This document shows, in pieces, positions 35,339 to 43,607 of a DNA stretch of 64,000 nucleotides. Made by a program: the position numbers and the translations under genes. The notes beneath the pieces were generated by a model. The model worked only from the letters and a program-made list of their open reading frames with translations, was not told where the DNA came from and did no database searches. Positions within the stretch are counted from its first letter, which is position 1. Each line of letters starts with the position of its first letter. Source of the DNA: Natronoglycomyces albus (GTDB lineage: Bacteria > Actinomycetota > Actinomycetes > Mycobacteriales > Micromonosporaceae); NCBI RefSeq assembly GCF_016925535.1, contig NZ_CP070496.1, positions 868,001 through 932,000 on the forward strand. The letters run 5' to 3'.

Positions 35339-36748
35339 TTACGTGCCGTTGGTTTCGGGCCGCAACCGGGTATGGCGGGTGCGGCCCAGCCGGCCGAGAC
35401 GACCTAAGCCGAGCGCCGACTCTTGCCCGCTTTGGCCACCCCGAGCTGGAAACCGAGCGAAATTAAGTCGGGAACCTCTTCCCGCAGAACCGATGCGAAG
35501 GGGAGCGTTTTGATCGCTTTCGAAGGCTGATGCCAGCTGGCCGGGGGCTGTTCGGCGCGCGAAATACGTGGCGAGTACGGCCAGGAACGCCGCAGCGATG
35601 CCTACAACTCCGAGCCACCCAAAAAGCGCCGAGTATCCGTTCAGCCACGAGGCGATGACCGTCCCCGCCCAGGGCGAAATGGAGATGGCCAAGGTGGATG
35701 GCAGGCTGAAAATCCCATACCGGAGCCCAAAGCCACTGGTTCCCCAACGGTCGGCCACCGCAGTGGCCTCCAACAATGTAAAGGCGCCTCTGAGCGCACC
35801 GGTGAGGAGAACCAGCGCCATGACCGCGCTGACTGGCGAACTGACAAAGCCGATCGCGGATGTGGCGATCCCTCCGGCGATGAGAACGCCCGCCGTACGG
35901 CCGGTGACGCTGGTGTGTTTCACCAGGGTTCCGTAACCCAAACGTCCCAGCACTTGGCCGAAACCGGACAGGCCCAAGGCCCATGCCGCGACCGTCACAC
36001 TCATGCCTTGCTCTTGCAAAAGCGGCACGAGACAAATGAGGGCCGTGAATATCGCGAAGGCTCCAAGGGCGAAGCTGGCGGCTAGGATGATGAACTGCGG
36101 CGTGCGAGGAAGTCGATCACGGTGCGCTTGGCCACGGGACGGGGCAGGTGGGGGCTGCCACGGGGACCGCAGGCAGATCGCGTGGAGGGGAATCGTGATG
36201 GCGGCCAAGGTCAAAGCCAGGACGAGATAGGTTTCGCGCCATGTCAGGTGCTGCATCAATGCCGCAGTGACAGGGGCGAAGACGGTGCTGGCCAACCCTC
36301 CCGCGAGCATCAAAATCGTCAATGCCTTGACCCGACCCGCGCCGAACCACGCCGTCACCGCCGCTACAGCTGGCTTATAGAAGATCCCAGCTTGAGCCAC
36401 GCCGCAGCCTATCCATGCCATCGCGAACCACGCTGGTGACCCGGCGAACGACACGACCGCCAGGGATGCCACCGCCAGGACGGAACCGGTGGTCATGACT
36501 GGCCGGGGTCCCCAGCGGTCGAGAAGCCTTCCGACGGGGACCCCGGCCAGAGCTGACGTCGCCAATCCAGCTGAGAAGGACCCCATGATCGCCGGGTATG
36601 ACCATCCGGTGTCGGTGGCAATGGCGGTGGCCAACACCGGGAAGGCATAGAAGACGATCCCCCAACTGGTGATCTGCGATAGGCACAGGGCGATCAGCGC
36701 CTGTCGATGCGGATGGGCGGTGGTGGCCCTACGGCGGGTTGGTAGCAC
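35339..36748 (-). CDS. MFS transporter
   Basis: 469 residues from GTG 36748, which has GAGG upstream; an upstream TTG 36790 is less likely. Twelve hydrophobic segments, with the MFS loop 2-3 signature GRLLDRWGPRPVM. It resembles single-family MFS exporters next to ArsR-type regulators. It is the second gene on the strand of the flavin monooxygenase, 127 bases downstream of it, but a hairpin lies between. Export of an oxidised or methylated arsenical or of a related toxicant is possible; the substrate is not shown by sequence. Confidence 0.82.
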   Translation of the reverse strand: MLPTRRRATTAHPHRQALIALCLSQITSWGIVFYAFPVLATAIATDTGWSYPAIMGSFSAGLATSALAGVPVGRLLDRWGPRPVMTTGSVLAVASLAVVSFAGSPAWFAMAWIGCGVAQAGIFYKPAVAAVTAWFGAGRVKALTILMLAGGLASTVFAPVTAALMQHLTWRETYLVLALTLAAITIPLHAICLRSPWQPPPAPSRGQAHRDRLPRTPQFIILAASFALGAFAIFTALICLVPLLQEQGMSVTVAAWALGLSGFGQVLGRLGYGTLVKHTSVTGRTAGVLIAGGIATSAIGFVSSPVSAVMALVLLTGALRGAFTLLEATAVADRWGTSGFGLRYGIFSLPSTLAISISPWAGTVIASWLNGYSALFGWLGVVGIAAAFLAVLATYFARRTAPGQLASAFESDQNAPLRIGSAGRGSRLNFARFPARGGQSGQESALGLGRLGRLGRTRHTRLRPETNGT

Positions 36749-36813
36749 TGGGGTCCTCAGAAGTCGGTCTCGGGCGCTGCTGGTGGTCAAAGGGGTGGGG
36801 AAACGAGTAGCAG

Positions 36814-36842
36814 CCGCGCACGGACTGGAAGTCCGTGCGCGG
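36814..36842 (-). terminator. Hairpin between the monooxygenase and MFS genes
   Basis: A perfect 13-base inverted repeat (36814-36826 and 36830-36842) with a 3-base loop. On the + strand TCTTT follows, on the minus strand GCTGC. It may weaken read-through from the monooxygenase into the MFS gene or stabilise an mRNA end. Confidence 0.55.
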
Positions 36843-36875
36843 TCTTTGCCGAGGTGGGCGAGCCAATGTTGTGAA

Positions 36876-37985
36876 TTAGCCCAGTGGCACTTGGATGGCT
36901 GTGGGAAGCGACCACTCTTGGCGTACCCACGCGGCGATAGGTTTCACCACGTGATGGGCATCGTGCATGACTCCGCGCACGGTATTGGAGGCGAAGGACC
37001 GCTGTGCCTCGATTCCCAGGTACCCAAGCCCGGGGTGAGCCAGCGAGAGCCCCGCCGAGTGACGCGGATGATCGTTCTCATCGAGCGCGCCCAAGCCTCG
37101 CAAATAGCCCAGGTTGGGGCGGTAGCCAGTGGCCAGGATGACGGTGTCGACGGGCTCCCGGGTGCCGTCGGGCCACACGATCGAATCCCCTTCAAAATGA
37201 GTGAACATGTGCCGCACATCCAACAGGCCGGAGTCAAAGGCCTCTTGGTAGTTGCCGATGTCGATGGTCAACCCCTGCGAGAGCAAGGACACCAGCCAGG
37301 CGGCAGGGAAGTGGTCGAGGCCGTCGACCAGCCTGTGGTGCAGGTCGTCGCCGTCTTGCCGTTGCGGTACCAGCGATATGGGTTGTCGGCTGGCAATGGT
37401 GGTTGTGGCATGGTGAGCCAGCTCGACCCCGACTTGCACGGCGGAGTTGCCTCCCCCGACGACGATGACGCGTTGGCCGGCGAACGGGGTGGGCTCTCGG
37501 TAGTCGGACACGTGGATGATCTGGCCTGGAAAGTCAGCGCTGCCGGGGAAGGTGGGAACGTGTGGATTGTTGAAGCTGCCGCTGGCGGCGATGAGTCCCG
37601 GGGCGCGCAGCTGGTCTCCTTTGTGGGTGTGAACGATGAAGGCACCGTCCTCTTGCGTCACTGAGGTGACCTTGACCGAGGTGTGGATGTCGGCGGCCAA
37701 GGACTGGGCGAATTTTTCCAGGTAGTCGGCGATTTCGTCGCGGGTGGGGTACCCGTCGGGGTCGCCTTCGAGGGGGTGCCCGGGGATGGAGCTAAAGCGT
37801 CGGGGCGAGAAGGCTCGCAGGCTGTCGTAGTACCTGGGCCAGGACCCGACGGCCCGGTGGGTGGCTTCGAGGATGAGGGGGCGCAGCCCTACTTCTTCGG
37901 CGGCCTTGGCGGCGGTGAGGCCAGATTGGCCGCCGCCAACAATGATGAGGTCGTGATCGTGCGATCGGTGGTGTGAAAGGTTCAT
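36876..37985 (-). CDS. Flavin-dependent monooxygenase (ArsO-like)
   Basis: 369 residues. It has an FAD-binding GGGQSGLTAAKAAEE near residue 17, an NADPH-binding GGGNSAVQVGVELA near residue 175, and ATGYRPN near residue 280, the layout of small FMO/ArsO-type flavoproteins. ArsO-type enzymes occur in ArsR-controlled arsenic clusters, and this gene is divergent from an ArsR-type regulator with a palindromic operator immediately before its start. Other oxidations of sulfur or nitrogen compounds remain possible. Confidence 0.8.
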   Translation of the reverse strand: MNLSHHRSHDHDLIIVGGGQSGLTAAKAAEEVGLRPLILEATHRAVGSWPRYYDSLRAFSPRRFSSIPGHPLEGDPDGYPTRDEIADYLEKFAQSLAADIHTSVKVTSVTQEDGAFIVHTHKGDQLRAPGLIAASGSFNNPHVPTFPGSADFPGQIIHVSDYREPTPFAGQRVIVVGGGNSAVQVGVELAHHATTTIASRQPISLVPQRQDGDDLHHRLVDGLDHFPAAWLVSLLSQGLTIDIGNYQEAFDSGLLDVRHMFTHFEGDSIVWPDGTREPVDTVILATGYRPNLGYLRGLGALDENDHPRHSAGLSLAHPGLGYLGIEAQRSFASNTVRGVMHDAHHVVKPIAAWVRQEWSLPTAIQVPLG

Positions 37986-37993
37986 GAGCCGAT

Positions 37994-38023
37994 CATATCG
38001 TCATTTAAGAAAATGACGATATG
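37994..38023. promoter_or_regulatory. Palindromic operator of the ArsR-type regulator
   Basis: CATATCGTCATTT (37994-38006) is followed, after four bases, by its exact reverse complement (38011-38023). It lies 9 bases before the monooxygenase start and 39 before the regulator start, so one site could repress both genes. Confidence 0.85.
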
Positions 38024-38061
38024 AAAAAGTGGTGAGCCGCGCCATAGTGCATCATGGAAAG

Positions 38062-38430
38062 ATGAACAGTGATGACAACAAGTTCAGCCCCCACCTGCAA
38101 CGGTTTATGAAAGCCCTCGCCAGCCAAACCAGGCAAGACGTCATGTTTCTGTTCAATGACCGCGAAGAGCTCACTGTCACCGATGTGGCCAACCGCCTTT
38201 CCCTAGCCCAATCCGCCGCATCGGTTCACCTTTCCACCTTGCGCGAAGCGGGCATCCTCACCAGCCGCCGGGAGTGGAAAGCCGTCTACTATCAAGTGAA
38301 TCCGGACGGCATCTTCAACAACCTCGACGAGCTGCGCGACTACCTCATGGCCTGTTGCCCACCGGATGCGGCGCAACCTGAAGACGAAACCCAACCCGCC
38401 CAGGCCCACGACTGCGGTTGTCACAGCTAA
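38062..38430 (+). CDS. arsR: ArsR/SmtB-family repressor
   Basis: 122 residues with a clear winged helix: HLQRFMKALASQTRQDVMFL, then VTDVANRLSLAQSAASVHLSTLREAGILTSRR and KAVYYQVN. The classical As(III) box ELCxCDL is replaced by ELTVTDV, so it lacks the usual metal cysteines. Instead a Cys pair (MACCPPD) and CGC near the C-terminus may form a different thiolate site. ATG 38062 is preferred, with GGAAAG before it. It probably represses the divergent monooxygenase and itself. Confidence 0.88.
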   Translation: MNSDDNKFSPHLQRFMKALASQTRQDVMFLFNDREELTVTDVANRLSLAQSAASVHLSTLREAGILTSRREWKAVYYQVNPDGIFNNLDELRDYLMACCPPDAAQPEDETQPAQAHDCGCHS

Positions 38431-38580
38431 TACGATCTGGCAACAGATGCGCGAATCACGTCGCGACAACCCTGCCTTGGCTCACCAGGCGGAACCACTC
38501 GATGCCAGTACCCGGGGAAGCCACCACAAGGCGCAGCCTTGATAGCGCGTACGTCACCTTTTGCCAACCAGGAGGCACCG

Positions 38581-39513
38581 ATGAAGACCTTCCTCATGCC
38601 AGGCACTCACATTCAGGCACCCAACATTGTGCTTGGTTTGATGCGTATTCAGGACAAGAGCGACGAAGAGGTTCGGACCCTGGTGAGGACGGCCATCGAC
38701 GCGGGCATCACGTTCCTCGACCACGCCGACATCTACGGCGACAAAGTCCACGGATGCGAACGACGTTTCGCCGAGGCAATGCGGCTGAGTGCCTCCGAAC
38801 GCGACCGGCTGACCATCCAGACCAAGACCGGCATCGTCAAGGAGGGGCCATACTTCGACTTCTCCTATGAACACATCATGGAGTCGGTGCACGATTCGTT
38901 GCAGGCGTTGCAAACCGACTACCTCGACATCCTCTTGCTACACCGGCCTGACGCCCTGGTCGAACCCGAAGAGGTGGCGCGCGCTTTCGACGAACTGGCC
39001 ACTGCGGGGAAAGTTCGTGCCTTCGGCGTCTCCAACCACACCCCGCGCCAAATCGAGCTACTGCGCCGATGGGTGCGACAGCCGCTAGTGGCCAACCAAG
39101 TCCAACTGTCGATCACTCACGCCCCATTGCTGGCGCACGGTATCGCGGCGAATATGCAGGGACTTGACCAGTCGATCAGCCGTGACGATGGACTCATCGA
39201 CTATTGCCGCCTGCACGAGATCACCATCCAAGCGTGGTCCCCATTCCAGTCGGGGCTTATCGACGGGCCCTTCCTCGGCTCGGACCGATACCCCGAACTC
39301 AATAACGTCATCGACCGGCTCGCGGCGAAGTACGAGGTGTCGCCGTTGGCCATCGCCACCGGCTGGATCACCCGCCATCCTGCCCAGATGCAGGTCGTCA
39401 TCGGCACCACCTCCCCTCAGCGCGTCACAGCGGCCGCGGCGGGTTCGCAGGTGAGGCTAACCAGGCCCGAGTGGTACGAACTATTCCGCGCCGCCGGTTA
39501 CACCGTTCCTTAG
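38581..39513 (+). CDS. Aldo-keto reductase
   Basis: 310 residues from ATG 38581, with a perfect AGGAGG seven bases upstream. TIM-barrel AKR with the catalytic tetrad visible: Asp and Tyr in FLDHADIYG, Lys in IQTKTG, His in LLLHRPD. The NADP-binding end is VVIGTTSPQRVTAA. It resembles YdhF-like oxidoreductases. It stands 150 bases after the ArsR gene on the same strand, so read-through from that promoter is possible but its own promoter is likely. The substrate is unknown. Confidence 0.9.
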   Translation: MKTFLMPGTHIQAPNIVLGLMRIQDKSDEEVRTLVRTAIDAGITFLDHADIYGDKVHGCERRFAEAMRLSASERDRLTIQTKTGIVKEGPYFDFSYEHIMESVHDSLQALQTDYLDILLLHRPDALVEPEEVARAFDELATAGKVRAFGVSNHTPRQIELLRRWVRQPLVANQVQLSITHAPLLAHGIAANMQGLDQSISRDDGLIDYCRLHEITIQAWSPFQSGLIDGPFLGSDRYPELNNVIDRLAAKYEVSPLAIATGWITRHPAQMQVVIGTTSPQRVTAAAAGSQVRLTRPEWYELFRAAGYTVP

Positions 39514-39533
39514 CGCCGTGACCCCACGAACGC

Positions 39534-39578
39534 AAAAGGGGCCTTGAAACCTGAGGTGACAACAGATTCCAAGGCCCC
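39534..39578. terminator. Shared terminator between the AKR gene and metQ
   Basis: GGGGCCTTG (39538-39546) and CAAGGCCCC (39570-39578) with extra pairing inside. The AAAA before it becomes a T run for minus-strand transcripts, so it can end the met operon and, from the other side, the reductase gene. Confidence 0.7.
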
Positions 39579-39592
39579 TAGTCGGACCGGGT

Positions 39593-40435
39593 TTAGCTCG
39601 CCGGCAGGATCGAACCGTCCGACCAGTTCTCCTCGATGAACTGCTTGACCTCATCGGAGGTCAGCAACTGCGCCAGGGTCACAATGCGCTCATCATCCTC
39701 GTTGCCGTCCAACACAACCAGCAAGTTGGCATAGGGGTTGTCGTCACCCTCCTCCAAGAACAGCGCGTCTTCGGCCGGGCTGAGGTCGGCCTCGATCGCG
39801 TAGTTGCCGTTGATGACGGCCGCGTCGACGTCGTCCAACGCGCGCGGCAGTTGGGCGGCCTCGATCGGCTCAATGTCGAGGTCAAACGGGTTCTCCGTGA
39901 TGTCGTCGACGGTGGCGGTGGAACCGGCGTCCTCGGCCAGCTCCAGTAGCCCCGCCGACTCCAGCAGCGCCAACGCCCGGCCCCCGTTGGAAGCATCCGA
40001 GGGGATGGCGATCTGGTCGCCTTCGGAGATGTCGGCGACCGCGTCGTACTCGGCCGAGAACAGGCCCAGCGGTTCGATGTGGACTGCGGCGACGCCGATC
40101 AGATCCGTGTCGTTTTCGGCGTTGAAGTCCTCTAGATAGGGCTGGTGCTGGAAGAAGTTGGCGTTGATGTCGCCATCTTGGACGGCCGTGTTCGGAGTGA
40201 TGTAATCGGTAAACGGGCGAATGTCCAGTTCCAGCCCGGCATCGGCCGCGAGGTTCTCCTGCACGAACTCCAAAATCTCCACGTGCGGGCGCGGGCTGGC
40301 TCCAACAATGAGCGGGTCGCTTTCGTCCTCAGACGCCGCGCCGCCTCCATTTCCGCAGGCAGCCAAGGCCAGCAGCGTGCTGGCGGTGATGGCTCCGGTG
40401 GTGAGAAGACGTCGAGAACTAAATGGGTTTCGCAT
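39593..40435 (-). CDS. metQ: Methionine ABC transporter substrate-binding lipoprotein
   Basis: 280 residues from ATG 40435 (AAGGAG seven bases upstream). A lipoprotein signal with lipobox LAAC anchors it outside the membrane. The mature part is NlpA/MetQ-like: PHVEILEFVQENLAADAGLELDI, FFQHQPYLEDFN, and IPSDASNGGRALALLESAGLLEL. It captures methionine for MetI/MetN. The permease gene lies 178 bases upstream in the same operon, an unusually wide gap. Confidence 0.92.
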   Translation of the reverse strand: MRNPFSSRRLLTTGAITASTLLALAACGNGGGAASEDESDPLIVGASPRPHVEILEFVQENLAADAGLELDIRPFTDYITPNTAVQDGDINANFFQHQPYLEDFNAENDTDLIGVAAVHIEPLGLFSAEYDAVADISEGDQIAIPSDASNGGRALALLESAGLLELAEDAGSTATVDDITENPFDLDIEPIEAAQLPRALDDVDAAVINGNYAIEADLSPAEDALFLEEGDDNPYANLLVVLDGNEDDERIVTLAQLLTSDEVKQFIEENWSDGSILPAS

Positions 40436-40613
40436 GGTTTTTCTCCTTGTGAAGGTGATTATCGGGTTTGGTTTCACGTTGACGCCGAGGGCGCGAGAAC
40501 GCCCCTGGTCCTCGTGCCCGTGCGCGTCAGGTCACGGTGTGTAGTGTAGTTGGCTGGTTTGAGTGAACGGTGATTGCGCGCATGTGGCCAATGGGCCGTC
40601 AGTGGTGGAGTTC

Positions 40614-41267
40614 CTAGCGGCGGTCCAGCACCCGGGAGGAACGGTCCCCCAGAGCCTGGAACAGCTGCACCAAGATGATGAGAATCGCGATGGTGGCGAT
40701 CATGTACTCGGTTTGGTATCGCAGGTAGCCGTAGGTGTAGGCCAGGTTGCCCAGGCCGCCCCCGCCGATGGCTCCGGCCATGGCCGAATAGCTTGTGATC
40801 GCCACGACGGTGACGGTGAACCCACGGATCAGACCAGGAGTGGCCTCCGGCAAGACCACCCGCCACACGGTCGCCCCGACGGTGGCGCCCATGGCGCGCG
40901 AGGCCTCGGTCAAGCCCGGCTGTACTTCCAATAGCGCCGCCTCCACTAGGCGGGCGTAGAAGGGAATGGCGGCCACAGCCAAGGGCACGATCGCCGCAGT
41001 GGTGCCGATGGTGGTGCCCACCAGCGCCCGAGTGAAAGGCAGAATCGCCACCATCAGAATGATGAATGGGGCCGATCGTCCCAGGTTGACGATGATGCCG
41101 ACCGGCCAGTTCACCACCCGCAGCGGTTTGAGGCCCGATGGCGAGGTCACGTAGAGCAACACCCCGAGCGCCACCCCACCCAGAAGCGTCCACAAACTGG
41201 CCATACCGACCATGTAGAGCGTTTCGTTGGTCGCGTCGATGAGGTTGCCGCGCATGATCGGATCCAT
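40614..41267 (-). CDS. metI: Methionine ABC transporter permease
   Basis: 217 residues with about five transmembrane segments and the EAA loop LTEASRAMGATVGATVWRVV ahead of a Pro-Glu-Ala motif, as in MetI. ATG 41267 overlaps the metN stop by one base (TAATG), which indicates coupled synthesis with the ATPase. Confidence 0.92.
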   Translation of the reverse strand: MDPIMRGNLIDATNETLYMVGMASLWTLLGGVALGVLLYVTSPSGLKPLRVVNWPVGIIVNLGRSAPFIILMVAILPFTRALVGTTIGTTAAIVPLAVAAIPFYARLVEAALLEVQPGLTEASRAMGATVGATVWRVVLPEATPGLIRGFTVTVVAITSYSAMAGAIGGGGLGNLAYTYGYLRYQTEYMIATIAILIILVQLFQALGDRSSRVLDRR

Positions 41268-42052
41268 TAGGCGACCCCCTCGACAGCGGCTTCGTCGATC
41301 GCCTCGACGCGGTCCTCACCCAATAGCCGCGAGGCAAGGCGGCGTGCGCTGGAGCCCAGGCGGCTATGCGGGTCGGCCAGGAGCGACCTAGTCTGGCCCT
41401 GTTCGACGAACCGGCCCGCCTCCATGACAGCGGCGTGGTGGCAGATTCGGGTGATGACCTCTAGCTCGTGGGTGATCAACAGGATCGTCAGGTTTAGGGT
41501 CTGGTTGAGCTCGGCGAGCAAGTCCAGAATCTCGTCGGTGGTGTCGGTGTCTAGTGCGCTGGTCGCTTCGTCAGATAGCAGCACCTTAGGTTCCGAGGCC
41601 AGAGCGCGAGCGATCGCGACCCGCTGACGTTGGCCCCCGGAGAGCTGTCCGGGGTAGGCGCGGGCCTTATCGGCTAGCCCTACGAGGTCGAGCAGTTCCA
41701 TAGCGCGGGCCTGGCGCTGATGGCGCCCGACGCGAGCCAAGCGCAGCGGTAGCGCCACGTTAGAGACGACATTGCGGTTGTTGAGCAAGTTGAAGTGCTG
41801 AAAGATCATGCCGATGTCCGAACGGGTGCGCCTCAGGGCGCGGGCCGAAAGGGTCGTCACGTCCGCTCCGTTGACGTATACCGCGCCTTCGTCGGGGCGT
41901 TCCAGCAAATTGACGGTGCGCAGGAGGGTCGACTTTCCGGCGCCGGATCGTCCCAGAATGCCGAAAATGTCGCCCTCGGGCACATGGAGGTCCACCGCGT
42001 CCAAGGCAATGGTGGAACCGAAAGATTTAGAGACACCGCTGAGGTGGATCAT
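41267..42052 (-). CDS. metN: Methionine ABC transporter ATP-binding protein, short form
   Basis: 261 residues with Walker A GRSGAGKST, Q-loop IFQHFNLL, signature LSGGQRQRVAIA, Walker B VLLSDEATSALD and switch His in LLITHE. Classical MetN (about 340 residues) has a C-terminal NIL/ACT-like domain that senses methionine and inhibits transport; this one ends shortly after the ATPase core and appears to lack it. The operon leader upstream may provide control instead. Confidence 0.92.
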   Translation of the reverse strand: MIHLSGVSKSFGSTIALDAVDLHVPEGDIFGILGRSGAGKSTLLRTVNLLERPDEGAVYVNGADVTTLSARALRRTRSDIGMIFQHFNLLNNRNVVSNVALPLRLARVGRHQRQARAMELLDLVGLADKARAYPGQLSGGQRQRVAIARALASEPKVLLSDEATSALDTDTTDEILDLLAELNQTLNLTILLITHELEVITRICHHAAVMEAGRFVEQGQTRSLLADPHSRLGSSARRLASRLLGEDRVEAIDEAAVEGVA

Positions 42053-42090
42053 GAAGAAGTCTGTCGCTTTCGAACGAGAAATCGCACATT

Positions 42091-42115
42091 AAAGAAAGCC
42101 GCTTTGGGGCGCGGC
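42091..42115 (-). terminator. Attenuator-like hairpin in the metN leader
   Basis: On the minus strand GCCGC, an 8-base loop, GCGGC, then TTTCTTTAA. It lies between a short Cys/Met-rich leader frame and metN, the arrangement of a transcription attenuator. The stem is short, so activity is unproven. Confidence 0.5.
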
Positions 42116-42136
42116 GAAAGAAGAGACCGTGGGCCC

Positions 42137-42178
42137 TCAGACAGACATTCGGCAGCACATGGCGACGCGGACGGCCAT
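42137..42178 (-). CDS. Cys/Met-rich leader peptide of the met operon
   Basis: A 13-codon frame reading MAVRVAMCCRMSV, with two adjacent cysteines and three methionines. The in-frame GTG 42214 would extend it to 25 residues. Actinobacteria are known to use short upstream frames with Cys runs to sense cysteine supply at sulfur genes; a stalled ribosome here would affect folding of the hairpin at 42091-42115 and so metN expression. No strong ribosome site precedes ATG 42178. Confidence 0.45.
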   Translation of the reverse strand: MAVRVAMCCRMSV

Positions 42179-42296
42179 GCCGTCACGAAGCGTCGAGTGC
42201 TGCAAGATGTTCACGTCTTTCAGTGAACCATTCACTGGCACTTAAGCCAAGTATCTGTGAGCAACACCGCAAGCGGGACTGAGCTAGGGTGCAGGC

Positions 42297-43607
42297 ATGA
42301 CGGATTCTCCTGCGACGATTCCGGTCGCTGCATTCGAAGTCGAGCAGTACCGCATGCCCAACGGTCTGCGGGTGGTACTGAGTCCCGACCGTAGCGTCCC
42401 CGTCATCGGGGTGGCGGTGGTATACGACGTCGGGATTCGTTCCGAGCCCGAACGCCGGACCGGCTTTGCTCACCTCTTTGAACACATGATGTTCCAGGGC
42501 TCGGCCAATGTGGGCAAGACCGAGCACATGAAGCTGGTGCAGGGCGCAGGCGGCATGTTCAACGGCTCCACTCACATTGACTACACCGACTACTACGACG
42601 TCATGCCATCCAACGGGTTGGAATTGGCGCTGTTCCTCGAAGCCGACCGGATGGCCGGTCCAGCCATTACCGAAGAAAACCTTCTCAATCAAGTCAGTGT
42701 CGTAAAGGAAGAGATCCGAGTCAATGTCCAAAATCGCCCCTACGGCGGTTTCCCGTGGATCACCTTCCCGCAAGTGATGTTTGACACTTTCCCGAATGCG
42801 CATGACGGCTATGGATCATTTGCCGACTTGGACGCGGCTACGACCACCGATGCCCAACAGTTCTTCGACACCTTTTATCCGGCCAGTAACGCCGTTCTCA
42901 GCCTCGTGGGCGACTTCGACCCGGCCGAGGCGACACGCCTGATCGACAAGCACTTCTCCCATATCGATTATCGCCCCAAGCCACAGCATCCGGCTTTCGA
43001 CGAACCGGACCTGACCGTTGAGCGCCGTTCCTCCTATACCGACAAGCGCGCCACTCTTCCGGCGGTAGCGGTTGGTTGGCGTATCCCCGATCCCGGTATC
43101 GACCTCGACGCGGCCCTGCCCTATATCGTCTTGGGCGACTTGCTCACCGACGGCGACGCATCCCGCCTCAAACAGCGCATGGTGCACACCGACCGCAATG
43201 TCACTGCCGTTGGTTCCTATGTGGGCCTGATGGGAGAACCGTTCGCCACTCGTGGACCCACCCCATTCCTCGTGCGGGCGTTTCTTCCACCGGACACCAG
43301 CACCGACACCATCTTGGCCTCGCTACAAGAGGAGCTCGGACGTATCGCCGAGGATGGCCTCAGTCTTGGGGAACTGCGCCGTGTGCAGGCCAAGATCGCC
43401 ACGAGAGAATTGCGCCAGGACGACTCGATCCCGGGCCGCGCCCAACGCCTGGCCACAACCTCCACCTTCCACGGCGACGCCTCCGAGGCCAACACCTTCG
43501 CCCGCCGCATTGCTCGAGTCACCGCCGAGGACATTCGAGCCGCAGCGGCCACCTTTACCGAGAACCGCCGCGCCGTCTTGGAAGTCATTCCCGGAGGCCG
43601 TTCATGA
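42297..43607 (+). CDS. M16-family zinc peptidase, catalytic subunit
   Basis: 436 residues. The inverted zinc motif HxxEH is present as HLFEH near residue 61, with the distal Glu about 76 residues on (VVKEEIRVN). N-terminal PNGLRVVLSPDRSVPVIGVAV is typical. Members cleave peptides as two-subunit clamps. Its stop overlaps the next M16 gene by four bases (ATGA), so the pair is made together, the usual M16B arrangement. The substrate is unknown. Confidence 0.92.
   Translation: MTDSPATIPVAAFEVEQYRMPNGLRVVLSPDRSVPVIGVAVVYDVGIRSEPERRTGFAHLFEHMMFQGSANVGKTEHMKLVQGAGGMFNGSTHIDYTDYYDVMPSNGLELALFLEADRMAGPAITEENLLNQVSVVKEEIRVNVQNRPYGGFPWITFPQVMFDTFPNAHDGYGSFADLDAATTTDAQQFFDTFYPASNAVLSLVGDFDPAEATRLIDKHFSHIDYRPKPQHPAFDEPDLTVERRSSYTDKRATLPAVAVGWRIPDPGIDLDAALPYIVLGDLLTDGDASRLKQRMVHTDRNVTAVGSYVGLMGEPFATRGPTPFLVRAFLPPDTSTDTILASLQEELGRIAEDGLSLGELRRVQAKIATRELRQDDSIPGRAQRLATTSTFHGDASEANTFARRIARVTAEDIRAAAATFTENRRAVLEVIPGGRS

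Noticed and set aside
36669-37664. 331-codon frame opposite the monooxygenase
   Set aside because: It overlaps the FAD and NADPH motif regions in antisense and shows no family features.
42053-42296. SAM riboswitch upstream of metN
   Set aside because: I looked for the SAM-I/IV core and SAM-II type pairing and could not find the conserved elements; a leader peptide plus hairpin explains the region better.
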